From the NCBI GenBank assembly GCA_904374465.1, contig CAJFFY010000018.1:1-46551 (forward strand): a DNA stretch of 46,551 nt, written 5' to 3'. Positions 35,318 through 43,874 of the stretch are shown here, piece by piece (the first letter of the stretch is position 1; the number at the start of each line of letters is the position of its first letter). The position numbers and the translations under genes are program-made. The stretch is from an uncultured Subdoligranulum sp. (GTDB lineage Bacteria > Bacillota > Clostridia > Oscillospirales > Ruminococcaceae). The notes beneath the pieces are model-generated. The model did not search any database and was not told the DNA's origin. It worked only from the letters and a program-made list of their open reading frames with translations.

Positions 35318-35346
35318 AGTATACCACAAAGGGCGACACAGCCCAA
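35318..35346 (-). promoter_or_regulatory. promoter of the MBL-fold gene
   Basis: TTGGGC (35341-35346), 17-bp spacer, TATACT (35318-35323) on the minus strand. The -35 lies in the loop of the preceding gene's terminator. Confidence 0.55.
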
Positions 35347-35361
35347 GCTGTGCCGCCCAAA
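35328..35361 (-). terminator. terminator of the OB-fold lipoprotein gene
   Basis: Twelve-base stem GGGCGACACAGC with GCTGTGCCGCCC (one mismatch), loop CCAA, then TTTG on the minus strand; the T run is short. Confidence 0.55.
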
Positions 35362-35381
35362 GAAATCGCGGTTGTGTCCGA

Positions 35382-36227
35382 TCAGCCGACAACGGTGACC
35401 GAAGTGATGTGGGGGTTGGCGCCCTCGTACCAGTAGAGGAAGCCCTCGGCGTCGATGGTCTGACCGATCTGCAGATTCTTGACTGCATTATAGACGTCGG
35501 TGGTGTTGTCGCAGAGGTAGCTTTCCACGGTGAAGGTGTAGGTCTGGCCATTGCTGGAGACGTTGAAGTACAGGTCATCGCCGTCCGTGCCGGAGCCGTT
35601 GTCCTTGTACAGGAAAGCAGCCTCGTTGCCGTTGCCATCGGTGCTGGGTTCCACGGTCAGGCCCTTGAAGGCGACCAGCTCGTTCTGATGGTCGATGAGC
35701 TCATCGGTGCCCAGCAGGTCGGTGACGTCCAGGGGCTCGGCCACGAAGGTGTCGGCGCCGTCCACGAATTCAAAGGTGCCGTCCACGATCTCGACCTCAC
35801 CGCTCCACTCGCTCTTGAAGCCGGTGACGCGGATGCAGGTGCCCGGGGTCAGCTTGTCGTAGTCTTCCTCGGAGCAGGCCATGTCATAGGCAAAATAAGC
35901 GCCGTCCTGATCCTGCAGGTAAACGGTGGCCGTGGACTGCTCGGCGTACCAGGCCTGCTTGGCCTGGACGTAGGCTTCGATGGTGACCTGGCTGTCCAGA
36001 TCGGCGGCCATGTATTCGTCATGGCTCAGCACGGTGCCGGACGCAGCCTCGGCGGTGGCAGCCTCGGAAGAAGCGGCCTCAGAGGAAGCAGCCTCGGAAG
36101 AAGCAGCCTCGGAAGAAGCAGCTTCGGACTCGGTGGAAGCCGCCTCGGAAGAGGAAGCGCCACCGGCGCAGGCGACCAGGGAGAAGGCCATGCCCGCTGC
36201 CATCAGCACAGACAAAATCTTTTTCAT
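35382..36227 (-). CDS. OB-fold lipoprotein with SEAAS repeat linker
   Basis: A 281-residue lipoprotein. Signal peptide with lipobox LVAC (Cys20), a linker made of EAASS-type pentapeptide repeats (about 27-60), then a domain that looks like an OB fold (VTIEAYVQAKQAW...ATVYLQDQDGAYFAYDM...LTPGTCIRVTGFKSEWSGEVEIV) and a second related segment (DDLYFNVSSNGQTYTFTVESYL...LQIGQTIDAEGFL). No catalytic motif is visible; it may bind ligand or protein at the outer face of the membrane. ATAAGGAGG sets the start. It has its own promoter just after the ABC substrate-binding gene, so it may be functionally linked but is independently transcribed. Confidence 0.8.
   Translation of the reverse strand: MKKILSVLMAAGMAFSLVACAGGASSSEAASTESEAASSEAASSEAASSEAASSEAATAEAASGTVLSHDEYMAADLDSQVTIEAYVQAKQAWYAEQSTATVYLQDQDGAYFAYDMACSEEDYDKLTPGTCIRVTGFKSEWSGEVEIVDGTFEFVDGADTFVAEPLDVTDLLGTDELIDHQNELVAFKGLTVEPSTDGNGNEAAFLYKDNGSGTDGDDLYFNVSSNGQTYTFTVESYLCDNTTDVYNAVKNLQIGQTIDAEGFLYWYEGANPHITSVTVVG
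36061..36120. repeat. four tandem 15-bp repeats (EAASS linker)
   Basis: Units of the form GCCTCGGAAGAAGCA, four in a row with few differences, encoding the SEAAS linker on the minus strand; degenerate copies follow to about 36155. Copy number may vary between strains. Confidence 0.75.
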
Positions 36228-36276
36228 GTTTCTTATCCTCCTTATGTGTGTTGCGGTTTCGGCAATCACATTGCTT

Positions 36277-36304
36277 ATTATACCGCAACCACCGGGAAAA
36301 TCAA
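36277..36304 (-). promoter_or_regulatory. promoter of the OB-fold lipoprotein gene
   Basis: TTGATT (36299-36304), 16-bp spacer, TATAAT (36277-36282) on the minus strand. The -35 overlaps the end of the upstream substrate-binding protein gene. Confidence 0.65.
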
Positions 36305-37929
36305 CCTTTTTTGCCCGGATCAAAGGCCTGTTGCGCCCTTTGGGCACGCCGGCGCCGCACCGCCTGCCAGGCCACATAAACGAAGATCAGCACCCAGGCG
36401 AGGGCCAGGCCCGCCAGCAGCGCCACGGCGGTACCGGGCAGCGGCCCCAGGTCCGCCTTGCCCCCCGAGGGGGATGCCGCGTCCAGATGGTAGAGGGACC
36501 GGGTGTCGTCATACAGAGCCTGGATGTAGGCTTCATCCACCGTCTGGCTGCGCCGCACCGACTTGGTCACATCCTCGATGAGCTGGCCCGCCGCGTCCCG
36601 CAGCGAGGCCGAGCCGTTGAAGACTGCCGTCACAAAGGTGTCGTCCAGATGGTCCAGCAGCAGCTGCACGGCGTCCAGCTTGACCTGGTAGTGGGTGCTG
36701 TTGTCCTCTCCCGCCCGGCTGAGGTAATCCTGGTAGTCGGGGTTCTGCTGGGCCTTGGTGGTCACCGGCACATAGCCTTCCGTTTCGGAGTAGGCGATCT
36801 GCACCTCGTCGGTGAGCAGGTACTGGGCAAACAGCCAGGAGGCCAGCACCTCCTGGGGGTCATCCTTGTTGAAGATGCAGACCGACGGCCCCTGGGAGAT
36901 CATCTGCGGGTGGTCGGGGTCAAACTGGGGAATCATCCGCACCTCGGTGTCAAAGGGCACCACCTCATCAGCGGCAATGTCCATCAGCGGCGCGTCGCTG
37001 CCCATCCAGGTGGAACCGGCGGTGGAGTCCACCGCAAAGACACACTGCCCGGCGTTGAGGAAGTTGGCCGGATAGCCGGAAATTTTGAAGGTGGAGAATG
37101 CCCCGCTGGACGTATGGGCGGCAATATCTTCCAGCAATCCGGTGGTGGTGTCGTTGAAGAGCTGGATTTCGCCGGTCTGGGTGGAGTAGCCTGCCCCCTT
37201 CTGGCGCAGCATCTGGATCATCATATTGTCGGTGGATTTGTACAAAAACGGGATCAGCACCTTCTGCCCGTTGAGGCTGTAGATGCCGTCGGCACCTTTG
37301 GTGGCGGCTGCCGCCTCGGACACTTCCCAGACAAAATCCCAGGTGAGCACGTCGGGGACCTCATATCCCAGCGCTTCCACAAAGTCCTTGTTGATGTAGC
37401 AGGCTTCGGTGGAGCGCATATAGGGGATGGCGTAGTAGGTGCCGCCCAGCTTGCATTCTTCCAGAAACTGGGGCACGATTTCGTCCCGGGTGGGGCCGTC
37501 GAACCGCAGTTCGCTGCCGCCCAGGCCGTAGCGGTCGTCCTCAAACAGCTGGTCCAGCGGTACCACCACGTTGTCGCCGGTGAGGTAGGTGGCGATGTGG
37601 TCGGGGTAGGTGATGCAGACGTTGGGGGTGGTGCCGGTGGAAATGTTGGTGATGACATCGTTGTAGATGTCACCGTAGTCGGTATAAAGCCGCAGCGTCA
37701 CCGTGATGTTGGGGTAGAGCTGCTGGAAATCCGCAATGGCCTGTTTGTAGATGTCGGTCTGGGTTTTGTTGGTGTCGTTCTTGGCCCAGAAGACCACCTC
37801 GTAGTTTTTCGAGGTATCGAAGGTTTCCGGCACCGCAAAGGCCGCCTGCTCCCGCCGGCCGTGACAGCCCGAGAGCATGAGCGACGCCGCCAGCAGCGCC
37901 GCCGCACAGAGCGATACAAACTTTTTCAT
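36301..37929 (-). CDS. ABC transporter substrate-binding lipoprotein with C-terminal anchor
   Basis: A 542-residue family-1 extracellular solute-binding protein. The signal peptide ends LSGC (Cys22). The bilobal domain shows YEVVFWAKNDTNKTQ, NISTGTTPNVCITYPDHIATYL and GGTYYAIPYMRSTEACYINKDFVEALGYEVPDVLTWDFVWE, typical for sugar or glycerol-phosphate binding proteins. Unusually, residues about 497-520 form a second hydrophobic helix (GTAVALLAGLALAWVLIFVYVAW) followed by a basic cytoplasmic tail, so both ends could be membrane-tethered. The start overlaps the permease stop (ATGA). It is the last gene of the transporter operon. Substrate unknown. Confidence 0.88.
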   Translation of the reverse strand: MKKFVSLCAAALLAASLMLSGCHGRREQAAFAVPETFDTSKNYEVVFWAKNDTNKTQTDIYKQAIADFQQLYPNITVTLRLYTDYGDIYNDVITNISTGTTPNVCITYPDHIATYLTGDNVVVPLDQLFEDDRYGLGGSELRFDGPTRDEIVPQFLEECKLGGTYYAIPYMRSTEACYINKDFVEALGYEVPDVLTWDFVWEVSEAAAATKGADGIYSLNGQKVLIPFLYKSTDNMMIQMLRQKGAGYSTQTGEIQLFNDTTTGLLEDIAAHTSSGAFSTFKISGYPANFLNAGQCVFAVDSTAGSTWMGSDAPLMDIAADEVVPFDTEVRMIPQFDPDHPQMISQGPSVCIFNKDDPQEVLASWLFAQYLLTDEVQIAYSETEGYVPVTTKAQQNPDYQDYLSRAGEDNSTHYQVKLDAVQLLLDHLDDTFVTAVFNGSASLRDAAGQLIEDVTKSVRRSQTVDEAYIQALYDDTRSLYHLDAASPSGGKADLGPLPGTAVALLAGLALAWVLIFVYVAWQAVRRRRAQRAQQAFDPGKKG

Positions 37930-38795
37930 CCCTTGATGCCTCCCCGGGACGCACCCTCCATGATCTTGTTGCGGAACGCCAGGAACAATGCCACCAGCGG
38001 CACCGAGATGACCACGACGGCGGCCATCATGGCGGGGATATTCTCCCGGCCGAAGCCCTCCTCGCGGATCTGCTGGATGCCGTTGGACACCAGGAAGTAA
38101 GCCTGGTCATCGGTGACGAGGCGCGGCCAGACATAGGAGTTCCAGCATTCGATGAGCTTCAGGATCGTCACCGTGACGATGGTGGGCCGGCAGATGGGGA
38201 TCATGACCTTCCACAGGTATTTGAGATCCGAGGTGCCGTCCACCTTGGCCGCCCGGTAGAGTTCGTCGGGCACCTGCTCGAAGCTCTCCTTGAGCAGGTA
38301 GATATAGAAAATCGAGGTGATGGAGGGCAGAATCAGGCCGGTGAAGGTGTTGCGCAGGTCCAGGTTGGTGATGGTGACATAGTTGGTGATGACCACCAGT
38401 TCACTGGGGATCATCATCAACGACAAAAAGGCACCGAACAGCAGGTTTTTGCCCCGGAATTCCAGCCGGGCAAAGGCGTAGGCCGCCAGCGTGCTGACCA
38501 CCACCATGGCCGCGGTGGTGATAAGGGAGAAAATCAGCGTGTTGAGCAGGTAGCCTCCCAGCGGCACGGCGGTGAAGGCCTGGGTATAGTTTTCCAGCGT
38601 GGGGGAAAGGGTGAAGAACTGGGGTGTGTGTTCCGAGTTGTAGGCGCCGTAGCTTTTCAGCGAGGTGAGCACCATCCAGTAAAAGGGAAACAGCACCACC
38701 ACGGCCCAGATGCTCAACCCCAGGTAGGTCAGCGCCTTCCGGAAACCGGCCTTGCGGGCGGCGGCGCGGCGCCGGGTTTCAAAATCTTCCGACAT
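37926..38795 (-). CDS. sugar-type ABC permease (MalG/UgpE-like)
   Basis: A 289-residue inner membrane permease with six helices. The EAA loop that docks to the ATPase is EQVPDELYRAAKVDGTSDLKYLWKVMIPICRP, and the N-terminal helix is followed by PFYWMVLTSLKSYGAY, as in MalG-type subunits. It follows the MalF-like gene by 14 bp and overlaps the binding-protein gene. Confidence 0.93.
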   Translation of the reverse strand: MSEDFETRRRAAARKAGFRKALTYLGLSIWAVVVLFPFYWMVLTSLKSYGAYNSEHTPQFFTLSPTLENYTQAFTAVPLGGYLLNTLIFSLITTAAMVVVSTLAAYAFARLEFRGKNLLFGAFLSLMMIPSELVVITNYVTITNLDLRNTFTGLILPSITSIFYIYLLKESFEQVPDELYRAAKVDGTSDLKYLWKVMIPICRPTIVTVTILKLIECWNSYVWPRLVTDDQAYFLVSNGIQQIREEGFGRENIPAMMAAVVVISVPLVALFLAFRNKIMEGASRGGIKG

Positions 38796-38809
38796 TGCAA
38801 AACGCCTCC

Positions 38810-39700
38810 TCAGTCGCGCAGCTGCCGGCGGGTGACCAGCAGGTTGATGCAGGTGATGGTGAGTACGATGACGAACAGCAGGATGGCCGCCGCCGAAGCA
38901 TAGGACGGGTAGCCGCCGCTGTCGCCGTAGAGCATGTCATAGACATAGCCCACGATGGTGTTCATGCCTGCGGCGTTCAGGTCGGTGCCGAAGAGGGCCA
39001 CCGCGTCGCTGTAGGCCTTGAACGCCCCGATGAAGCCGGTGATGACCAGATAGACGATCATGGGCGAGATCATGGGCAGCGTGATGCGGAAAAAGATCCG
39101 CCGCCGGGAGGTGCCGTCCACCCGGGCGGCCTTGTAGTAGTCGGGGTTCACCGAGGCCAGCGCGCCGGTGAGCACGAGGATCTTGAAGGGCATGACCACC
39201 CAGATGGTGTAAAAACAGAGCACGAACATCTTGGCCCAGTGGGGACCGTTGATGAAATCGATGGGCCCTGCCCCGAACCAGCGCAGCATCAGGTTGACCA
39301 GGCCGTCGGTGTACTCGGTCTTCTGGAACAGCACCATAAAGACCAGGCCCACGGCCAGGGTGTTGGTGACGTAAGGCAGGAAGTAGACGGTCTGGTAGAG
39401 TTTGCGCAGCGGGCGGATGGAGCCGAGTCCCGCCGAGATGAGCAGCGCCAGCCCGGTGGAGATGGGCACCGTGATGATGACCAGTACAAAGGTGTTTTCC
39501 ACCGCCTGCAAGAAGTAGGGGTCATGGAGCACATAGCTGTAATTGTACAACCCGACGCCGAAGTAGGTCTGGGAGGCAAAGTTGAAACCCTCCTCCACCG
39601 AGTAGATCAGCACGTCGATGAGGGGGTAGACCAGAAACGCCCCCAGCAGCACCAGCGAAGGCAGCAGGTACAGCCAGGCCTTGTGGGAATTGCGATGCAT
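38810..39700 (-). CDS. sugar-type ABC permease (MalF/UgpA-like)
   Basis: A 296-residue permease with six helices; AWLYLLPSLVLLGAFLVYPLIDVLIYSV opens the protein as in UgpA-type subunits, and the EAA loop is VNPDYYKAARVDGTSRRRIFFRITLPMISP. Short N-terminus and lack of the large MalF periplasmic loop fit the Gram-positive group. It lies 24 bp after the ATPase gene and pairs with the MalG-like subunit. Confidence 0.93.
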   Translation of the reverse strand: MHRNSHKAWLYLLPSLVLLGAFLVYPLIDVLIYSVEEGFNFASQTYFGVGLYNYSYVLHDPYFLQAVENTFVLVIITVPISTGLALLISAGLGSIRPLRKLYQTVYFLPYVTNTLAVGLVFMVLFQKTEYTDGLVNLMLRWFGAGPIDFINGPHWAKMFVLCFYTIWVVMPFKILVLTGALASVNPDYYKAARVDGTSRRRIFFRITLPMISPMIVYLVITGFIGAFKAYSDAVALFGTDLNAAGMNTIVGYVYDMLYGDSGGYPSYASAAAILLFVIVLTITCINLLVTRRQLRD

Positions 39701-39724
39701 GGACAGTTTCCTCCCTTCGGGCCG

Positions 39725-40831
39725 TCAGACCCACACGTCGAAGCGGATGCGGGCTTCGGTGTCGCGGGCAAACAGGAACACCTTGTCGGGGTGCAGGGCA
39801 AAGCGGACGGTATCGGCGGCGCCGTCCACATCGTGGCGGGCGTTGACGATGGCCCGCAGGGTGTCGGCGGTACAGGCGGGGTGGGTGCATACGATGCTCA
39901 CATCCCGGCCCAGCACCTCCACCCGAGAGAGCCCGCAGACCACCGGACCGGCGGCATCGGGCACAAAACCCTCGGGCCGGATGCCCACCCAGACAGCCCC
40001 GTCCGGGGCGCCGGGCACGGGGAGCACATCCTGCCCGGCCAGCAGCAGCCGGCCGGTGCGCACCTGCCCTTCAAACACATTGATGGGCGGCGTGCCCAGG
40101 AACTTGGCCACAAACAGGTTGGCGGGGTCGTCGTAGACCTGCTGGGGCGCGCCCTGCTGCATGAGGATGCCGTCCTTCATGACCACGATGCGGTCCGAGA
40201 TACTCATGGCCTCCTCCTGGTCATGGGTGACGAACAGCGTGGTGATGCCGGTTTTTTTCTGGATCTTGCAGATTTCTTCACGGGTCTGCAGCCGCAGCCG
40301 GGCGTCCAGGTTGGAGAGCGGCTCGTCCAGCAGCAGCACCTTGGGCATCTTGACCAGTGCCCGGGCGATGGCCACCCGCTGCTGCTGGCCGCCGGACAGC
40401 TCCTTGGGCTTGCGGTCCAGCAGTTCTTCGATCTGCACGAGAGCGGCGGCTTCCAGGGCACGGCGGCGCATCTCGGATTTGGAGAGTTTGTCCGCTCCCT
40501 TGAGGTTTTCCAACGGGAAGGTGATGTTCTGCAATACCGTCAGGTGGGGGTAGAGGGCATAGTTCTGGAAGACCATTCCCACCCCCCGCAGCTCGGGCGG
40601 CAGGTGGGTCACATCCTGCTCCCCGAAGAGGATCTTGCCCTCGGTGGGGGTTTCCAGGCCGCAGATCATGTTCAGCGTCGTGCTTTTGCCGCAGCCCGAG
40701 GGGCCCAGCAGCCCCACCAGCAGCCCGTCCGGGACTTCAAAGGTCAGATCCGACACCGCCGTGACCTCGCCGTGGGCCTTGCGCCCCCGGGCCGGAAACC
40801 GCTTGGTGAGGTTCTGCAATTGAATATTCAT
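39725..40831 (-). CDS. sugar-type ABC transporter ATPase (UgpC/MalK/MsmX family)
   Basis: A 368-residue ATPase. Walker A GPSGCGKST (about 43-51), Q loop VFQNYALYPHLTV, signature LSGGQQQR, Walker B VLLLDEPLSNLD and switch His in FVTHDQEEA are all present, followed by a TOBE-type regulatory domain (about 240-368). First gene of the operon, with a good promoter upstream. The second Met (40829-40831) is preferred: GGGGAG is nine bases upstream, whereas it abuts the ATG three codons earlier. Having the ATPase in the operon suggests it serves this transporter rather than being shared. Confidence 0.93.
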   Translation of the reverse strand: MNIQLQNLTKRFPARGRKAHGEVTAVSDLTFEVPDGLLVGLLGPSGCGKSTTLNMICGLETPTEGKILFGEQDVTHLPPELRGVGMVFQNYALYPHLTVLQNITFPLENLKGADKLSKSEMRRRALEAAALVQIEELLDRKPKELSGGQQQRVAIARALVKMPKVLLLDEPLSNLDARLRLQTREEICKIQKKTGITTLFVTHDQEEAMSISDRIVVMKDGILMQQGAPQQVYDDPANLFVAKFLGTPPINVFEGQVRTGRLLLAGQDVLPVPGAPDGAVWVGIRPEGFVPDAAGPVVCGLSRVEVLGRDVSIVCTHPACTADTLRAIVNARHDVDGAADTVRFALHPDKVFLFARDTEARIRFDVWV

Positions 40832-40869
40832 GCACTCCATCTCCCCTTGTGCTTTGCATTTTGTCCTTT

Positions 40870-40898
40870 ATTATACAAGTTTTTTTCCCGGTCCACAA
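40870..40898 (-). promoter_or_regulatory. promoter of the ABC transporter operon
   Basis: TTGTGG (40893-40898), 17-bp spacer, TATAAT (40870-40875) on the minus strand. Confidence 0.7.
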
Positions 40899-40943
40899 GG
40901 CTTTGCCGCGGGTCCGACCCCGGATCCGGGCGGATTTTGCCGC

Positions 40944-40972
40944 TTGACACCCCGCCCCCGGGCGCGTAGGAT
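40944..40972 (+). promoter_or_regulatory. promoter of the MATE gene
   Basis: TTGACA (40944-40949), 17-bp spacer, TAGGAT (40967-40972). Divergent from the ABC operon promoter. Confidence 0.65.
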
Positions 40973-41008
40973 AGGAGAGAAAATATAAAAACCGAGGTGT
41001 AGGAAAGC

Positions 41009-42370
41009 GTGTTTGAGAAAAATGTTTCCCTGACCAGCGGCAGCGTGGCCAAGGGCATGCTGGTCTTTGCCATCCCCATCTTTTTCAGCAATCTGTTCCA
41101 GCAGTTGTACAATGCCGTGGACTCGCTGATCGTGGGCAACTTTCTGGGCGGCAATGCCCTGGCGGCGGTGGGCTCTTCGGGCAGCCTGATCTTCCTGCTC
41201 ACCGGCTTTGTGAACGGCGTCAGCCTGGGCGCCGGCGTGCTGGTAGCCCGCCACTACGGCGCCAAGGACGAAACCGCCCTGCGCCGGGCCGTCCACACCA
41301 CGGTGGCCCTGGGCCTGGCCGCCGGCATCGCCCTGAGCGTCATCGGTGTCATCCTGACGCCCCAGATTCTGCGCTGGATGGGTACCCCCGACGAGGTGCT
41401 GGTCAACTCCATCGTCTACTTTCGGGTCTACTTCATGGGTTCGCTGGCCGTGGTCATGTACAACGTGGGCGCCAGCATCCTGCAGTCGGTGGGCGACAGC
41501 CGCAGCCCCATGCGCTACCTGATTACGGCGTCCATTCTCAACGTCGTCCTGGACCTGTGGTTCATCGCCGGGCTGCACATGGGGGTGGGCGGTGCCGCCC
41601 TGGCCACCATCATTTCCCAGACGGTCAGTGCCCTGCTGGCCTTCCGCAAGCTGACCCTTTCCAAAGAGGCCTACGGTGTGCGCTGGCGGGAGGTGCGCTT
41701 CCACGGTCCCACCCTGCGGGCGGTGGTCGTCCAGGGTGTGCCTTCCGGCATCCAGAACTCGGTGATCTCCATCGCCAACGTCATCGTCCAGGCCAATATC
41801 AACGCCTTCGGCGCCAACGCCATGGCCGGCTGCGGCGCCTACAGCAAGGTGGAAGGCTTCGCCTTCCTGCCGGTGACCTGCTTTGCCATGGCGCTGGCCA
41901 CCTTCGTGAGCCAGAACATCGGCGCCGGCAAGCTGGACCGGGTACGCCGGGGCATGCGGTTCAGCATCGTCACCTCCTCCCTGCTGGCGGAATGCGTGGG
42001 CGTGGCCATGTTCGCCCTGGCGCCGCTGCTTATTGCGGCCTTCAACCAGGAGCCCGACGTCATCGCCTTCGGCGTGCGGCAGGCCCGCACCGTGTCGCTG
42101 TTCTACTGCCTGCTGGCCTTCAGCCACTGCTGCGCCGGCATCCTGCGCGGTCTGGGCCGGCCGGTGGTGCCCATGGCCATCATGCTGGCGGTCTGGTGTG
42201 CGCTGCGCATCACCTACATCACCATCACGGTACATTTTATCCCCCAGATCAGCGTCATCTTCTGGGCCTATCCGCTGACCTGGACCATCAGCTCGCTGCT
42301 GTTCGCCTGGTACCTGACCCACTGCCCCATGCCGTCCCCCGGCGGCGGGGCCCAGCAGCATCCGGCCTAA
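41009..42370 (+). CDS. MATE-family multidrug/cation antiporter
   Basis: A 453-residue, twelve-helix transporter. MATE signatures include IPIFFSNLFQQLYNAVDSLIVGNFLG, the ASILQSVGDSRSPMRYLI segment and the second-half ANVIVQANINAFGANAMAGCGAYSKVEGFAFLP plus ILRGLGRPVVPM. Such proteins export drugs or metabolites in exchange for Na+ or H+. The start codon is GTG (41009-41011) with GAGGTG and AGGAAAG upstream; no ATG fits better. A single-gene unit. Confidence 0.93.
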   Translation: MFEKNVSLTSGSVAKGMLVFAIPIFFSNLFQQLYNAVDSLIVGNFLGGNALAAVGSSGSLIFLLTGFVNGVSLGAGVLVARHYGAKDETALRRAVHTTVALGLAAGIALSVIGVILTPQILRWMGTPDEVLVNSIVYFRVYFMGSLAVVMYNVGASILQSVGDSRSPMRYLITASILNVVLDLWFIAGLHMGVGGAALATIISQTVSALLAFRKLTLSKEAYGVRWREVRFHGPTLRAVVVQGVPSGIQNSVISIANVIVQANINAFGANAMAGCGAYSKVEGFAFLPVTCFAMALATFVSQNIGAGKLDRVRRGMRFSIVTSSLLAECVGVAMFALAPLLIAAFNQEPDVIAFGVRQARTVSLFYCLLAFSHCCAGILRGLGRPVVPMAIMLAVWCALRITYITITVHFIPQISVIFWAYPLTWTISSLLFAWYLTHCPMPSPGGGAQQHPA

Positions 42371-42421
42371 ATTTCGCCCGGACAAAAGGCGAAGAACTGT
42401 ATAAAAAACGCAAAAAACGCA

Positions 42422-42450
42422 TTGATTTTACGGTGCATCGGGTGTATTAT
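42422..42450 (+). promoter_or_regulatory. promoter of the dehydratase-type operon
   Basis: TTGATT (42422-42427), 17-bp spacer, TATTAT (42445-42450). The terminator-like hairpin at 42498-42543 lies between this promoter and the first gene. Confidence 0.55.
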
Positions 42451-42497
42451 AAAAAAAGCGCATCCCGTGGAAAAGCACTGCAACCACAGAAAAGGGC

Positions 42498-42543
42498 GCG
42501 GGTTTTCCGGTCGGTTTCCGGCCGGGGGACCCGCTGTTTTTTT
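42498..42543 (+). terminator. terminator or attenuator before the dehydratase-type operon
   Basis: Outer stem GCGGGT/ACCCGC enclosing a CCGG/CCGG hairpin, followed by TGTTTTTTT. It may end the MATE transcript or attenuate the transcript from 42422-42450. Confidence 0.6.
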
Positions 42544-42584
42544 GTACGGGATTGGGCGCGCTGAGTAGAGAGAGGGAAAAAAGT

Positions 42585-43874
42585 ATGCAGATTGTAGAGA
42601 CTTTCGGGCGTACCGTGGAAGCCTGGAGCAACACGAAGCCCGTCCGGGCGCGCAAACTGCTGCGCACCGGCTGGGAAGCCCAGAACCTGAAAAACCATTT
42701 CACCCCCGACAAGCGGCTGATGCCCGCCGACCGCAAGCTGGCCTGCATCATGATGGACGCCATGCTGGCGCCGCTGCAGGACCCCGAACATTCGGCCATG
42801 GTCAGCGTTTTCACCCCCTGCGAAATGCTGCAGGAGGTGGGGCTGAATCCTTACAACGTGGAGGCGTTCTCCTGCTATCTGTCCGGCTCCCAGGCGGAGC
42901 GGACCTTTTTGCAGCAGGCCGAAAACACCGGCATTTCCGAAACGCTGTGCAGCTACCACAAGACCTTTCTGGGTGCAGCCCAGAAGGGCGTGCTGCCCAA
43001 ACCCAAGTGCATCGTCTACACCAACCTGACCTGCGATGCCAACCTGCTGACCTTCCGCACGCTGAGCCAGCTGTACCATGTACAGCCCTTTGCCATCGAT
43101 GTGCCCATGCAGCAGAATGAAGAGAACGTGGAATATGTAGCCGCCCAGCTGCGGGCGCTGGCCGCCTTCCTGGAACAGCAGACCGGACGCACCATCGACG
43201 AGGACGCTCTGAAGGAACGGCTGCGCCGCTCCAAGCGCACGCTGGAGAAGTACCGCACCTTCCAGCAGAAGCGCGCCCACCGCTATATTCCCACCGACCT
43301 GGTAACCCCCCTGTACGCCGGCATGACCAACAACATCCTGCTGGGTACCGAACAGGTGGAAGCCTATGTGGACGAGCTGCTCCGGGATGTGGACAAAGCC
43401 CCCGCCGCCAAGGGCAAGCGGATCTACTGGATGCACACCATCCCCTTCTGGTCGGACGCCATCAAGGAGGACCTGCTCTTCCGGGAGGATGCCCAGATCG
43501 TGGGCTGCGAGCTCAGCGAAGTGTGCGAGCCGGACTTTGACCCTGAGCATCCCTATGAAGCCATGGCCCATCGGATGGTCTACCACGCCCTCAACGGCAG
43601 CGCCCTGCGCCGCATCGAGGCGGGCATCCGCCACGCCAAGCAGGCAAACGCCGACGGCGTGGTGTGGTTTGACCATTGGGGCTGCAAGCACACGCTGGGA
43701 GCTGCCCAGCTGGCCAAAAAGAAGTTTGAGGAAGCCGGCCTGCCCCTGCTGATTCTGGACGGCGACGGCTGTGACCGCAGCCACGGCGGCGAGGGCCAGA
43801 CCTCCACCCGTCTGGGTGCCTTCCTGGAGATGCTGAACGAGCCGGGCCGCACCGGGGAAGGAGCCACAGAATGA
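42585..43874 (+). CDS. 2-hydroxyacyl-CoA dehydratase/benzoyl-CoA reductase-type subunit
   Basis: A 429-residue cytoplasmic protein of the HgdA/HgdB-BcrB/C-like family (PF06050-type), which carries iron-sulfur clusters and does ATP-driven, radical-based reductions or dehydrations. Seen: VFTPCEMLQEVGLNP (Cys79), EAFSCYLSGSQAER (Cys97), ISETLCSYHKTFLGAA (Cys122), candidate cluster ligands, and the C-terminal WGCKHTLGAAQLAKKKFEEAG...LLILDGDGCD...GQTSTRLGAFLEML typical of the family. The ATG at 42585 with GAGAGGG upstream is used. It overlaps the next gene (ATGA), which carries a second such domain and the activator. There is no CoA-transferase or acyl-CoA dehydrogenase nearby, so the substrate is not evident and may not be a CoA ester. 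Confidence 0.88.
   Translation: MQIVETFGRTVEAWSNTKPVRARKLLRTGWEAQNLKNHFTPDKRLMPADRKLACIMMDAMLAPLQDPEHSAMVSVFTPCEMLQEVGLNPYNVEAFSCYLSGSQAERTFLQQAENTGISETLCSYHKTFLGAAQKGVLPKPKCIVYTNLTCDANLLTFRTLSQLYHVQPFAIDVPMQQNEENVEYVAAQLRALAAFLEQQTGRTIDEDALKERLRRSKRTLEKYRTFQQKRAHRYIPTDLVTPLYAGMTNNILLGTEQVEAYVDELLRDVDKAPAAKGKRIYWMHTIPFWSDAIKEDLLFREDAQIVGCELSEVCEPDFDPEHPYEAMAHRMVYHALNGSALRRIEAGIRHAKQANADGVVWFDHWGCKHTLGAAQLAKKKFEEAGLPLLILDGDGCDRSHGGEGQTSTRLGAFLEMLNEPGRTGEGATE

Noticed and set aside
36061..36120. CRISPR-like repeat
   Set aside because: The 15-bp units are contiguous without spacers and encode the SEAAS linker.
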